Of a stretch of DNA of 64,000 bases, positions 46,439 through 55,830 are shown one piece after another. Under the pieces are notes generated by a model that saw only the letters and a program-made list of their open reading frames with translations, searched no databases and was not told where the DNA came from. Each line of letters starts with the position of its first letter. Position 1 is the stretch's first letter. The translations under genes were made by a program, and so were the position numbers. The stretch comes from an uncultured Verrucomicrobiota bacterium (lineage in GTDB: Bacteria; Verrucomicrobiota; Verrucomicrobiia; Opitutales; Opitutaceae). The stretch is taken from NCBI GenBank assembly GCA_903876795.1, contig CAIRBK010000097.1, forward strand, positions 114,743 to 178,742, written 5' to 3'.

Positions 46439-47284
46439 TTAGTTAACACCGCGCCCGATCACGCCGCCGGCCCATTTCAACTTCGTGCGCACGACTGAAA
46501 AATGGGCATGATCGCGCCGTTGCACCAAGGGCAGCCTCTCGGCGGCTTGGGTGATGGTGACTACTTGGTCGCCCGACACGCGGTAGTCGCGCTGTCCGTC
46601 GATCGTTGCCTGGATCGTTATGTTCGGGCTGAGATTCCTAACCTCGAGCGCCACTCCTGCGCGGAAGATAATCGAGCGGTTGCTGAGTGTGTGCGGACAG
46701 ATCGGCGTGAGCGCGATCACCTCGGCAGAGGGATGGATCAACGGACCACCGGCGGAAAGGTTGTAGGCGGTCGAGCCCGTAGGCGTGGCGAAAATCAGAC
46801 CATCGCAGTCATAGTCCGTGACGAGTTCGCCGTCCGCGCCCACCTCGAGGCGCACGATGCGTGAGTTCACCTCGGCCTTGATGAGCACGTCATTGAGCGC
46901 AAGGTCGTGGGGACCGTCACCGATCGAACAGGAGAGCAATGCACGGTGGTTGATCTGGAAATCCCCGGTGAGCAGAATCGGCAGGCATTCGCGGATGTCA
47001 TCCGCCGAGAACGTGGTGAGGAATCCGAGACTTCCGCGGTTGACCCCGATGATGGGCACGCCCGCGCGGGCGGCCATACAGGCCACCCCGAGCAGGGTGC
47101 CGTCGCCGCCGATGACGCAGCAGGCGTCCTGCCCCTTCAGAAAATCGTTCGCGACGGGAAATGCGCCCGTGCGGACAACCGAAACGCCGGCGGCGCGGGC
47201 GATGGCGATAAGATCGTCGGCGAGTTCGGAAGCCCCGAATTTGGGATCGTTGACCACGAAGGCGAGTTTACGGATGGGCGTCAT
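46439..47284 (-). CDS. nadK: NAD kinase
   Basis: A 281-residue protein from ATG 47284; the frame extends to 47545 but that part overlaps waaA and is not kinase-like. VIGGDGTLLGVACMAARAGV is the GGDGT motif, GVNRGSLGFLTTF the second motif, and DCDGLIFATPTGSTAYNLSA the substrate loop. It phosphorylates NAD to NADP in the cytoplasm. It is downstream of waaA by 136 bp on the same strand. Confidence 0.95.
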   Translation of the reverse strand: MTPIRKLAFVVNDPKFGASELADDLIAIARAAGVSVVRTGAFPVANDFLKGQDACCVIGGDGTLLGVACMAARAGVPIIGVNRGSLGFLTTFSADDIRECLPILLTGDFQINHRALLSCSIGDGPHDLALNDVLIKAEVNSRIVRLEVGADGELVTDYDCDGLIFATPTGSTAYNLSAGGPLIHPSAEVIALTPICPHTLSNRSIIFRAGVALEVRNLSPNITIQATIDGQRDYRVSGDQVVTITQAAERLPLVQRRDHAHFSVVRTKLKWAGGVIGRGVN

Positions 47285-47420
47285 GGCGGTGCTGGAACCA
47301 CAGTTGAGGCTACGAAACACGAATGATGCCGCTGTTAAACCACGAAACTTACAAAATCGCGGAAATCGCGCGGGCCTCGCGATGCGCGCCACTACGACGG
47401 CGCTACTCCGTGCCTGGGCG

Positions 47421-48722
47421 TTACGGGTGGTGGGTAAGTTCGGCGAGCCGGGCACGAATAAAGGCCAGAGTGCGTCCGAGAGCCCCTTGGTTGGCCGCGC
47501 GCCAGGATTGCGCGGCGGCCGCCATGCGCGCCCGCTCTTCGGCATCGGTCCAGAGGGCCAGCACCGTCTCCCTCAACGAAACCGCATCGGTCACCGTCCG
47601 GGCTGCACCGACGGCCCGCATATCGCGGGCGATCACGCGGAAATTAGACATCTCCGGGCCAAAAATCACCGGCTTGCCCAGGGCCGCCGCCTCCACCGGT
47701 GTCTGGCCTTCGTGGTGTGGAGGAAGGCTTTTGCCGATAAACACCAAATCGGACAACTGGGTCAGACGCCGCAGCTCGCCGGTCGTATCAGCCACGGCGA
47801 CATCCACACTCGCGCCGTTGGAAACGGGCCCGTGCGAGCGGAAATGATACGCGAAACAGCTTCCTTGAAGCAGCGACTCGATCTCCGCTCGTCGCTCGGC
47901 ATGCCGGGGCACGATCAACAGGCCCACCGGGCGCCCGGCCGCGCGCAGCGTCGCGAAAGCGTCCAACAAGGCGGATTCCTCGCCCGGCCAAGTCGAAGAC
48001 CCCAGCAGCACGGGCTCGTCGCCAAAGCCCAACTCGCGCCGCAACGCCGCCTTCTCCCCATCGGCGAGCACAGGGATGGCCACATCCAGTTTGATATTGC
48101 CGGTCGTGACGATGCTGCCCGGCGCGAAACCTATCCGTCGAAAACGTTCCGCATCGTGTTCCGAACAGGCCAGCACATGCGTGATACCGCGAAAAAGCGG
48201 CACGGCCAAAAAACGCAGTTTGAGCATGCGACGGAAACTGCGGTCGGACATGCGGGCATTGATGGCGATGACCGGCACCCGCCGCGACTCGGCCTGGCGG
48301 ATATGCTCGGGCCAGCGCTCTCCCTCGGGCAGGATCACCAGATCGGGTTCGATCTGCTTCCAGGCCCGTCGTGCAAACGGCCACCAATCGACCGGGAAAT
48401 ACGCCAGCCCCACCACAAGCCGCGAGTAACGCTCCCGGGCCAGCGCGTAACCGGTGCTTGTCGTGGTCGTAAGATACATCTCGACCTCCGGGTCCGCGTG
48501 CAGCGCTTCCAACAACGGCGCGATCGCCAACATCTCGCCGACGCTGACCGCCTGGAGCCACACCCGGCGCACCCCTGGGCGCTTCGCCGGCAAGGTCGGC
48601 GTCGCACCAAAGCGTTGTCCGAAATGCTCACGATAACCGCCCCTTTTACGCATCCGGCGCAGATAGTACGGTGCGGCCAGCAACATTGCCGGAGGAAAGA
48701 GCAACCGATAAAACCAAATCAT
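47421..48722 (-). CDS. waaA: 3-deoxy-D-manno-octulosonic acid (Kdo) transferase
   Basis: A 433-residue GT30 enzyme. One N-terminal membrane anchor (WFYRLLFPPAMLLAAPYYL) precedes RRVWLQAVSVGEMLAIAPLL (catalytic Glu region), LPEGERWPEHIRQA, VIAINARMSDRSF, GSSTWPGEE and VFIGKSLPPHHEGQTPVEAA with GKPVIFGPEMSNF. It adds Kdo to lipid IVA on the inner face of the inner membrane, ahead of the heptosyltransferases. Its start overlaps the exosortase stop by 4 bases, so the two are co-transcribed. Confidence 0.94.
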   Translation of the reverse strand: MIWFYRLLFPPAMLLAAPYYLRRMRKRGGYREHFGQRFGATPTLPAKRPGVRRVWLQAVSVGEMLAIAPLLEALHADPEVEMYLTTTTSTGYALARERYSRLVVGLAYFPVDWWPFARRAWKQIEPDLVILPEGERWPEHIRQAESRRVPVIAINARMSDRSFRRMLKLRFLAVPLFRGITHVLACSEHDAERFRRIGFAPGSIVTTGNIKLDVAIPVLADGEKAALRRELGFGDEPVLLGSSTWPGEESALLDAFATLRAAGRPVGLLIVPRHAERRAEIESLLQGSCFAYHFRSHGPVSNGASVDVAVADTTGELRRLTQLSDLVFIGKSLPPHHEGQTPVEAAALGKPVIFGPEMSNFRVIARDMRAVGAARTVTDAVSLRETVLALWTDAEERARMAAAAQSWRAANQGALGRTLAFIRARLAELTHHP

Positions 48723-49774
48723 GATCGCCTTGCCCTGGCCCCGTGCGCCTTTGCCGAGGCGTCGGGTGAGTCATCATGGTGAATCTCGTCTCCACTGACA
48801 AACGTGAGGTTAAAAAGAGGCAATAGACACAACAGGCCGACAACGGTCAGCCCCAGAACCGCATAGCCCGCGACGTCGTGCACCGTGCCTTCAATGGCCT
48901 CCGGACCATAGTTGTAAGCCCAGGCCGTCAGAAAGAGACTGCGCAACAAGTTGGTCAGAAACGCGAATCCTATGGCGGAAACCACCAGCCCCACCTTCTT
49001 CCAAGCCTTGTCCAAAAACACGGCGGACAAAAAGGAGCCGGCGAACAGACAGGCCGTAAACGAGCGAATGCCCGAACAGGCATCGGCCACGCCAACATCG
49101 CCCAAGGGCAGCCTCAGCACGTTGCCTTGTTGTTCGATGGCGAGTCCCAGCGTGTCGAATACAAAAAACACCACGGCCGCCACACGATTGAGCATGAAGA
49201 GGCTGAGGTTGTTTTCGATGACCGACACCATCGGCGCCGAAACCAGCCAGACAAAGGCCGGAAACAGAAACAGGGTCGCCAGTTTGACTCGTGCATCCGA
49301 CCAGACGCCGCATTCGGTCGGCACCTGGGAACGGCCTTCACTGACGACCGGTTCCGGGGCATTGAGCAACAAAAGCGGCAAAATCAAAACGCCCGCGCCC
49401 AGCGACAAAGCCAGCGTCCCCGGAAACGAGGGACCCGCCCCTGCGCGGTAAAGTGCCCCGATCAAAAACAACAACGCCCCGCCGCCCAGCCCCAGGTAGG
49501 TCACCAAGGGCAGCATCCAGCGATAACGACCGGAAGCCCGAGGACTGTCGGGCGCGGCGCAGTCCCGCAAGGCCACCCGGATCTGCGGCCAGCGGTCATA
49601 AACGACATAGGCGACAAACGCCGGGACCAGCCATCCGAAGCCATAGTCTTCCTTTGTGCTCCACCAATGCGACTGATCCCAAGCCACGAATACCATGAAG
49701 CCCGTGCACAGGAAGAGCGCGGACAAAAACGGCGCGGGCACGGCGGCGGTGAATTGTTTCCAAAAACTCGTCAT
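48719..49774 (-). CDS. Exosortase (archaeosortase/exosortase family)
   Basis: A 351-residue polytopic membrane protein from ATG 49774; the longer frame to 50011 overlaps the previous gene. The catalytic triad is visible: C233 in VADACSGIRSF, R278 in LTNLLRSLFL and H299 in GTVHDVAGYAVL, with about eight membrane helices. Exosortases cut C-terminal PEP-CTERM-type tails and help anchor or export surface proteins. No target protein with such a tail is visible in the window. It overlaps the DUF2238 gene and waaA by 4 bases each. Confidence 0.9.
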   Translation of the reverse strand: MTSFWKQFTAAVPAPFLSALFLCTGFMVFVAWDQSHWWSTKEDYGFGWLVPAFVAYVVYDRWPQIRVALRDCAAPDSPRASGRYRWMLPLVTYLGLGGGALLFLIGALYRAGAGPSFPGTLALSLGAGVLILPLLLLNAPEPVVSEGRSQVPTECGVWSDARVKLATLFLFPAFVWLVSAPMVSVIENNLSLFMLNRVAAVVFFVFDTLGLAIEQQGNVLRLPLGDVGVADACSGIRSFTACLFAGSFLSAVFLDKAWKKVGLVVSAIGFAFLTNLLRSLFLTAWAYNYGPEAIEGTVHDVAGYAVLGLTVVGLLCLLPLFNLTFVSGDEIHHDDSPDASAKAHGARARRS

Positions 49775-50433
49775 CTGCACGAGTGAGCTAGCCCGCCCCC
49801 TTGGTGTGCGGCCAGCACTTTCTCTAGAGAGCGGTCGTGCATACCATGCAACAAGACCAGCGCGCCGACCGCGCCCACCAAGGCAAACGCCATGTCGGAC
49901 TGGGTGTCCCAGGCATAACCCTGCGTGCCGAGAAAACTCTCCGCCCCCGCCCCGCTTATCTCGGCCACTCCCCATTCGATCAGTTCGTAGAACGCGCTGA
50001 ACGCCAGGCACACACAGACCACGACAAAACCCAGCCAGCGGCTGGGGTGGCCGTCGCCCCGATCCCGCAGCGGCGAACTCCTCAGGAATATCTCCCGCGC
50101 CAAAATCGCCGGCACGAAGCCCTGCACAAAATGCCCCAGTTTGTCGTAGTTGTTGCGCGTGCCGCCCGTCGCGTCGCGCAGCCAGTCAAAGGCCGGCACC
50201 CGCGCGTAGGTGTAATGCGCCCCCACGAGCAGGACCACGCAATGAGCCCACAAGAGGGCGAGCAGCAGCGTGGAAAACGGCCAACGTTTTCGAAGGGCGA
50301 CCATCAACGGCACGCCGGCCACGGCAGGCGAGGCCTCCAGCCACCAGGTGAAACGGTCGTGAGGCGTAATCCATGACCATGCCGCCACGGGGATCAGAAG
50401 GGCGATCAACCACACGAGGCGTTGGTCGGTCAT
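49771..50433 (-). CDS. DUF2238 (YjdF-like) membrane protein
   Basis: A 220-residue protein from ATG 50433. About five membrane segments include LVWLIALLIPVAAWSW, LLLALLWAHCVVLLVGAHYT and WLGFVVVCVCLAFSAFYEL. The conserved polar residues of the family appear as NNYDKLGHFVQGFVPAIL and ELIEWGVAEISGAGAESFLG, then WDTQSDMAFALVGA. Function is unknown. It is coupled by 4-base overlap to the exosortase, so a role in surface-protein processing or anchoring is possible but unproven. Confidence 0.8.
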   Translation of the reverse strand: MTDQRLVWLIALLIPVAAWSWITPHDRFTWWLEASPAVAGVPLMVALRKRWPFSTLLLALLWAHCVVLLVGAHYTYARVPAFDWLRDATGGTRNNYDKLGHFVQGFVPAILAREIFLRSSPLRDRGDGHPSRWLGFVVVCVCLAFSAFYELIEWGVAEISGAGAESFLGTQGYAWDTQSDMAFALVGAVGALVLLHGMHDRSLEKVLAAHQGGGLAHSCR

Positions 50434-50476
50434 GGATGCGCGCGGAAGGGTTTTGCCGTGCCCGGAAATCGTCACC

Positions 50477-51802
50477 TCAAATCTTGGTGAAAACCACCGA
50501 GCAGTTTGTGCCGCCGAAACCGAAGCTGTTGGCCAAGGCGGCACGCACGGTCTTCCTCACGGCGACGTTGGGCGTGAGGTTCAATCCGAGGGCGGCGATC
50601 GCGGGGTCGATGTTCTCCAGATTGATGGTCGGCGGCACCACGCCCTCGTGGATCGCCTTCACTGCGGCAAACGCCCCCATCGCGCCGGCACCGCCGAGCA
50701 GGTGACCGGTCATCGATTTGACGCCGCTCACATGTAGGGTGGCTTTGTTTTCGGCAAACACCGTAGCGATGGCCGCTGATTCCTCGCCATCGCCGCCGGG
50801 CGTCGAGGTGGCGTGCGCCGACACGTAATCGATTGCCGTCGCCGGTAGTTCCGCCGAGGCCAACGCCGCCCGCATCGAGCGCTGCGAACCTTCCGCGCCC
50901 GGAGCGAGCGAGGACAGGTGGTAGGCGTCGGCCGAGGCGCCGTAGCCACGCAGTTCGGCGTAGATCCGCGCACCGCGTTTCATCGCATGCTCGTATTCCT
51001 CGAGCACAAACACCACCGCACCCTCGGCGAGCACGAAGCCGTCGCGATCCCGGTCGTAGGGACGCGAGGCTTTCTCAGGAGCGTCGTTGCGGGTGGAGAG
51101 CGCACGCATCTGGGCAAAGGCACCGACCGCCAGCGGAGTCACCGTGGACTCCGCTCCCCCTGCGATCATCACCTCGGCGTCGCCGCGGGCGATGGCCGCA
51201 GCTGCCTCCCCCAGTGAGTGCCCGCTCGTGGCGCAGGCCGAGGCCACGGCCATGTTCGGCCCGCGGAAATCCAACAGCAGGCTCACCTGACCCGAGAGCA
51301 GGTTGGGCGCGATTTGAATGATGAAAAACGGCGAGATCTTGCGAAAACCGCCGGCGTTGAAGGTCTCCTGCATCGCTTCAATCTCCGGTAGGCCGCCAAG
51401 GCCGACACCCAGGTTAACACCCATGCGTTCCGGGTTGAGGGTCGCGCGGTGGGCATCGAGCCCGGAATCGGCATAGGCCTCCACGGCGGCGGCCGCGCCC
51501 AAGTGCGTGAAGCGTCCAAACTTCTTGGCGTCCTTGGGCGAGAATACCGCCGTGAGCGCTTCTCCCTGGGAGCCCCGCGGATGCAGGGGTGTCGCCAGCG
51601 GCTTGGTAGGCTCGAAACCCTTTACTTCTCCCGCGATCAGCGCGGTGCAACCCGTGGCGTTGAACCGGGTGATCGGGCCGATTCCCGAGCGGCCGTTAGC
51701 CAGGCCGGACCAGGTTTCGCCCGCGCTTAGACCGAGCGGACTGACCGCCCCGAGACCGGTGACCACGACACGACGACGCACAACAGGTTTAAAATTCAAC
51801 AT
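50477..51802 (-). CDS. fabF: Beta-ketoacyl-ACP synthase II
   Basis: A 441-residue condensing enzyme. VVVTGLGAVSPLGLSAGETW starts the fold. The catalytic Cys lies in VASACATSGHSLGEAA, the two His in YVSAHATSTPGGD and VKSMTGHLLGGAGAMG, and the C-terminus ends NSFGFGGTNCSVVF. It extends acyl-ACP in fatty acid synthesis. It may supply acyl chains for lipid A along with the neighbouring waaA, but acpP and fabD/G are not here. It is 43 bp upstream of the DUF2238 gene; divergent from the HIT gene. Confidence 0.93.
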   Translation of the reverse strand: MLNFKPVVRRRVVVTGLGAVSPLGLSAGETWSGLANGRSGIGPITRFNATGCTALIAGEVKGFEPTKPLATPLHPRGSQGEALTAVFSPKDAKKFGRFTHLGAAAAVEAYADSGLDAHRATLNPERMGVNLGVGLGGLPEIEAMQETFNAGGFRKISPFFIIQIAPNLLSGQVSLLLDFRGPNMAVASACATSGHSLGEAAAAIARGDAEVMIAGGAESTVTPLAVGAFAQMRALSTRNDAPEKASRPYDRDRDGFVLAEGAVVFVLEEYEHAMKRGARIYAELRGYGASADAYHLSSLAPGAEGSQRSMRAALASAELPATAIDYVSAHATSTPGGDGEESAAIATVFAENKATLHVSGVKSMTGHLLGGAGAMGAFAAVKAIHEGVVPPTINLENIDPAIAALGLNLTPNVAVRKTVRAALANSFGFGGTNCSVVFTKI

Positions 51803-51940
51803 GTCTTATAAAGAGAACCCTGATTCATCACCCGACAAAGCAGCGCCGACAATTTCAAAGTCTTCGCAAGCCTACAACAGATGGGCGCACGGGCTTTGAC
51901 TTTCCGCCCGGCGAAGTCATAGCGTTCAATTCTTTCAACG

Positions 51941-52438
51941 ATGTCGCAGCTACATCCCTACTGGCGCATGGAGTATATCGAGGCGCCGCGCATGCCCGAT
52001 CTCAAGCGTCCCTTCACCGAGTTGCCGGCCTTGGGCGACGACCGCTCCGCGCTGATTGTGCATCGCAGCGCCCGGTCGTTTCTGATGCTTAACCGTTTTC
52101 CCTACAACCCCGGCCACCTGCTGGCCATTCCCCTGCGCGAGGTGGACGACATCGAGGAACTTTCCGCCGATGAAAGCGCCGACCTTTTTTCGATCATCAC
52201 TTTCGGAAAAAAAATCCTGCGCACCACCATGAAGCCCGATGGTTTTAATGTTGGCTTCAACCTCGGCTCGGCCTCCGGTGGCAGCATAGCCCACCTCCAC
52301 GGTCACGTCGTCCCTCGCTGGAATGGCGACAACAACTTCATGCCCGTCCTGGGGCAGACCCGCATCCTGCCGCAAGCCCTCGACGCCACTTGGGAACGTC
52401 TCTCCGCCGAAGCCGCCCGCCTCGCCGTGTCCACCTGA
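51941..52438 (+). CDS. HIT domain protein (AP4A phosphorylase-like)
   Basis: A 165-residue nucleotide-binding protein. SALIVHRSARSFLMLNRFPY and NPGHLLAIPLREVDDIEEL are the typical N-terminal strands, NVGFNLGSASGGSIAHLHGH carries the histidine triad, and VVPRWNGDNNFMP follows it. HIT enzymes hydrolyse or phosphorolyse dinucleoside polyphosphates. It ends 4 bp before phoH. Confidence 0.9.
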   Translation: MSQLHPYWRMEYIEAPRMPDLKRPFTELPALGDDRSALIVHRSARSFLMLNRFPYNPGHLLAIPLREVDDIEELSADESADLFSIITFGKKILRTTMKPDGFNVGFNLGSASGGSIAHLHGHVVPRWNGDNNFMPVLGQTRILPQALDATWERLSAEAARLAVST

Positions 52439-52442
52439 CCGC

Positions 52443-53426
52443 ATGGCGACCAAGACCCTTCGCTTCCCGACCGCCCGCCACCTCCACCAGCTCTACGCCA
52501 GCCGGGAGGAAAACCTCGCGTTCATCGAAAAACACCTCGGCGTCACCCTGGTGAGCCGAGACGATTGGCTCCATATCGACGGCCCAGAAGCCGCCATCGC
52601 CCAAACCGAATCGCTGATCGGCTTCCTTCAGGAGGCCCGCACCCAGGGCGTCCAGATTCGCAGCACCGATCTGGTGCGCTTCGCAGAGATGATCGCCCGC
52701 GGCGAGACCGCCCAACTGCGCGAGCTCTTCGGGAAACCCCTCGTGGTCGCGACCAATCGCAAAACCATCGTCCCCAAAACGCTCGGGCAAAAGCTCTATC
52801 TCCAGTCCATCCAGACGCATCCGCTCGTCTTTGGCATCGGCCCCGCCGGCACCGGCAAGACCTATCTCGCCATGGCCGCCGCCGTATCCGCACTGTTAAA
52901 AAACCAGGTCCAGCGCATCATCCTCACGCGCCCGGCGGTCGAGGCGGGCGAGGCGCTCGGTTTCTTGCCCGGGGACCTCAACGAAAAGATCCTTCCCTAC
53001 TTGCGCCCGCTCTACGACGCCATGTCCGACATGCTCGACGCCGAGGACGTCGCCCGGCTGACCGAGAAAAACGTCATCGAAATCGCCCCGCTCGCCTACA
53101 TGCGCGGCCGCACGCTCTCGCACTCGTTCATCATCCTGGACGAAGCCCAGAACACCACGCCCGAGCAGATGATGATGTTTCTTACCCGCCTGGGGGAAGA
53201 ATCGCGCATGGTCGTCACCGGCGACATCACGCAGATCGACCTGCCCAGGGCCAAACAATCCGGCCTCCTCGAAGTCCAACGCATCCTCCGCGACGTTCCC
53301 GGCATCGAGTTCCACCAGTTTAGCGGTTCCGACGTCGTCCGCCATCCGCTGGTCCTCAAAATCATCGAGGCCTACGAGCGCTACAAAAACCCCATCGCCA
53401 CCGGCGATGAAAATGAAAACCGCTGA
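52443..53426 (+). CDS. phoH: PhoH family ATPase
   Basis: A 327-residue protein from ATG 52443; in-frame sequence ahead of it belongs to the HIT gene. The N-terminal part is a KH-like RNA-binding region (residues about 10-90). GIGPAGTGKTYLAMAAAVSA is Walker A, RPAVEAGEALGFLPGDLNEK is typical of PhoH, IILDEAQNTTPEQMMMFLTR is Walker B and VTGDITQIDLPR is sensor I. It is probably an RNA-linked ATPase. It leads the conserved phoH / 7TM-HD / ybeY order. Confidence 0.92.
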   Translation: MATKTLRFPTARHLHQLYASREENLAFIEKHLGVTLVSRDDWLHIDGPEAAIAQTESLIGFLQEARTQGVQIRSTDLVRFAEMIARGETAQLRELFGKPLVVATNRKTIVPKTLGQKLYLQSIQTHPLVFGIGPAGTGKTYLAMAAAVSALLKNQVQRIILTRPAVEAGEALGFLPGDLNEKILPYLRPLYDAMSDMLDAEDVARLTEKNVIEIAPLAYMRGRTLSHSFIILDEAQNTTPEQMMMFLTRLGEESRMVVTGDITQIDLPRAKQSGLLEVQRILRDVPGIEFHQFSGSDVVRHPLVLKIIEAYERYKNPIATGDENENR

Positions 53427-53432
53427 TCCGCG

Positions 53433-55823
53433 ATGCTCTCCGCCCTGACCAAACTCTTTGAAGGCAACCAGCCGCGCACCCGCAAAACCGCCGCGGTCCC
53501 CGGCACCGTCGAATTCCTTGAAAACAGCCGGCTGGTCACCCTGTTGATATTCGCCGCCACCGCAGCGGCCATCGCCGTCATCAGCTTCGTCGGCATTTCC
53601 AGCGCGAACCTCCCGGTGCTGCCCAACCAGGTCGCCAGCCTGCGCATCGTCGCCGGGGCACCGTTCAATTACGAGAGCACCGAAAAAACCCGGCTCGCCG
53701 CCGAACAGATGCGCGACCGGTTGCCGCCGGTTTACCGGCTCGAATTCGAAACGCTCAACCAATTCCAGTCACACCTTCGCGAACTGCTAGTATCCATGGA
53801 CGAGTTTGAGCGCACCCATCCGCCGGGAGCGCTCTTTCCTGCAAAACGCCGCGACGATTTCGCCGCAATGATCGAGGCGTTCAACGCCAAGGGGCCCTAT
53901 CAGGCTTCGATCGCGGACGTGTCCGCGTTGTATAACGCCGGGCCATCGGCCACCCGGTCGGCGTGGATCGAGAGCGGTCTGCGTATCCTCGGCGATCTCT
54001 ACAACGAAGGCATCCAGGACGGTCGCTCCCTGACATCTATAGCCACGGGCGAAGTCACCGTGGCGCAAATCACCAATCCCGACGGCACGCTCTCCCGTCG
54101 CTCGACCTCTTCGGTCGAACAGGCCTACAACACCCTTCGCATCAACCTCATCGCGGAGACCGGCGGTCGCGAGCTCGGCCTCCCGCTCTATCGTATTTTT
54201 CGCAACGGCGTCACTCCCAACCTTATATTCGATCTTGAGGCCACTCGCCGGCTGCAGGAAACCGCCCTCCGCCACCTTAAGCCCGTCATCGTGGACGTCG
54301 CCCGCGGGCAAACGATCATCGAACCGGGCCTCCGCGTCACCGCCGAGCAATACGAAATGCTCACCGCCCACCGCAGATACCTGCTCGAACACGGCGACAT
54401 CGCCCTCGAGGAGGGACTCCAGCTCTTTGGCCGCGTGCTGCTCGTCTTCGCCATGCTCATGGCCAGCGTGCTTTACATTCGGATCGAGGATCGTGAGACG
54501 CTCCTCAGCAACGGTCGCCTCGCCCTGCTCGCGCTGGTCGTAATCTTCAACCTGGCCCTGGTCCGGGCCACCTATGCGCTCGGCAGCCTGCCATTCTTCA
54601 TAGACAACTCCGCCGCCGCTTCACTGCTCCCCTACCTGGCCCCCGTGGCGATCGCGCCGCTCATCGTCGCCATCCTCATCAATGCCGGCTCGGCCATCTT
54701 CATGGCGCTGTTCATCTCGATTTTCACGAGCGTCATCTACGGAAATCGTCTCGACCTGCTGGTCCTCACCTTTCTTGCCTCGGTCGTCGCAATCTTCTGG
54801 GGAAACCACACCCGCAAACGTGGCAATGTCGTCCGCGCCTCGTTCCTGTCGGGCCTCACCGTGGCCGTGTTCGCGCTGCTGATCGGCTTTATCGACCGTC
54901 TCGAGTTTTTCACCATCTTGAAACACATGGCGGCAGGCCTTGCCACCGGCCTGCTGACCGGTGTCGTCGTGGTCGGGCTCCTGCCCGTGCTCGAGGGCTT
55001 GTTCAAGCGCACCACCGACATCACCCTGCTGGAGCTGACCGACTACAATCATCCTTTGCTCCGCCTCATGCAAATGGAGGCGCCCGGCACCTACCACCAC
55101 TCCCTCGTCGTCGCCCAGCTCGCGGAAAACGCCGCCGCCGAGATCGGCGCCAACCCGCTGCTCGCACGCGTCTGCGCCCTGTTTCACGATATCGGCAAGA
55201 CCGCCAAACCGGAATACTTCACCGAAAACCAGCGCGACGGCGTCAACCCCCACGACGCCAGCAATCCGTCCCTCTCAGCCCTCATCATCAAGAGCCACGT
55301 GAAGGACGGCGTGGATCTGGCCCTCAAGCACAAGCTCCCCCGCGCCATCATCGACGTGATTCTCCAGCATCACGGCACCACGCTGATCCGCTACTTCTAC
55401 CATCGCGCCGTCAATCATACCCGCCACGGGCTGCCCGCGGGAAACACCGCCGCCGTTGCCGCAAGCTCCAAGGAGCCGTTCACTCCCAACGCCCCCGGCC
55501 TCGACGCGGGCCCCGTCTGCGAATCCACCTATCGTTACGACGGCCCGAGGCCTTGCTTCAAGGAAAGCGTGATCATCCACCTCGCCGACGGCGTCGAGGC
55601 CGCCTCCCGTTCCCTCCGCAAGGTCACTCCCCAGCATCTCGGGGAGATCATCGAGCAGATTTTCAAGGACCGCATGGCCGACGGCCAGCTCGACGAGGCT
55701 CCCGTCACCTTCGACGAACTCGCCCGCATCAAGACCAGCTTCACCTTCACCTTGCTCAACATGCTCCACGGACGCGTCGCCTATCCTTCCGCCGAGACGG
55801 CCGACCGACCCGCATCGGCGTAA
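53433..55823 (+). CDS. 7TM-HD family phosphohydrolase (PgpH-like)
   Basis: A 796-residue membrane protein. TM1 at about 33-50 precedes an extracytoplasmic 7TMR-HDED domain (about 60-310). About seven helices follow (about 325-510), then a cytoplasmic HD domain with TYHHSLVVAQLAENAAAEIG, VCALFHDIGKTAKPEYF and VILQHHGTTLIRYFYHRA. PgpH members hydrolyse c-di-AMP. Whether this one does is unknown, as no c-di-AMP cyclase gene lies in the window. It lies between phoH (6 bp) and ybeY (7 bp). Confidence 0.9.
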   Translation: MLSALTKLFEGNQPRTRKTAAVPGTVEFLENSRLVTLLIFAATAAAIAVISFVGISSANLPVLPNQVASLRIVAGAPFNYESTEKTRLAAEQMRDRLPPVYRLEFETLNQFQSHLRELLVSMDEFERTHPPGALFPAKRRDDFAAMIEAFNAKGPYQASIADVSALYNAGPSATRSAWIESGLRILGDLYNEGIQDGRSLTSIATGEVTVAQITNPDGTLSRRSTSSVEQAYNTLRINLIAETGGRELGLPLYRIFRNGVTPNLIFDLEATRRLQETALRHLKPVIVDVARGQTIIEPGLRVTAEQYEMLTAHRRYLLEHGDIALEEGLQLFGRVLLVFAMLMASVLYIRIEDRETLLSNGRLALLALVVIFNLALVRATYALGSLPFFIDNSAAASLLPYLAPVAIAPLIVAILINAGSAIFMALFISIFTSVIYGNRLDLLVLTFLASVVAIFWGNHTRKRGNVVRASFLSGLTVAVFALLIGFIDRLEFFTILKHMAAGLATGLLTGVVVVGLLPVLEGLFKRTTDITLLELTDYNHPLLRLMQMEAPGTYHHSLVVAQLAENAAAEIGANPLLARVCALFHDIGKTAKPEYFTENQRDGVNPHDASNPSLSALIIKSHVKDGVDLALKHKLPRAIIDVILQHHGTTLIRYFYHRAVNHTRHGLPAGNTAAVAASSKEPFTPNAPGLDAGPVCESTYRYDGPRPCFKESVIIHLADGVEAASRSLRKVTPQHLGEIIEQIFKDRMADGQLDEAPVTFDELARIKTSFTFTLLNMLHGRVAYPSAETADRPASA

Positions 55824-55830
55824 TCCTCCC

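Noticed and set aside
46818..48782. Plus-strand open frame of 654 codons over nadK and waaA
   Set aside because: Both minus-strand genes are well conserved; the plus frame is Arg/Gln/His-rich low-complexity sequence.
51896..51924. TTGACT followed after 16-17 bases by CATAGC as a promoter for the HIT-phoH operon
   Set aside because: The -10 matches poorly, and sigma-factor preferences of this organism are unknown.
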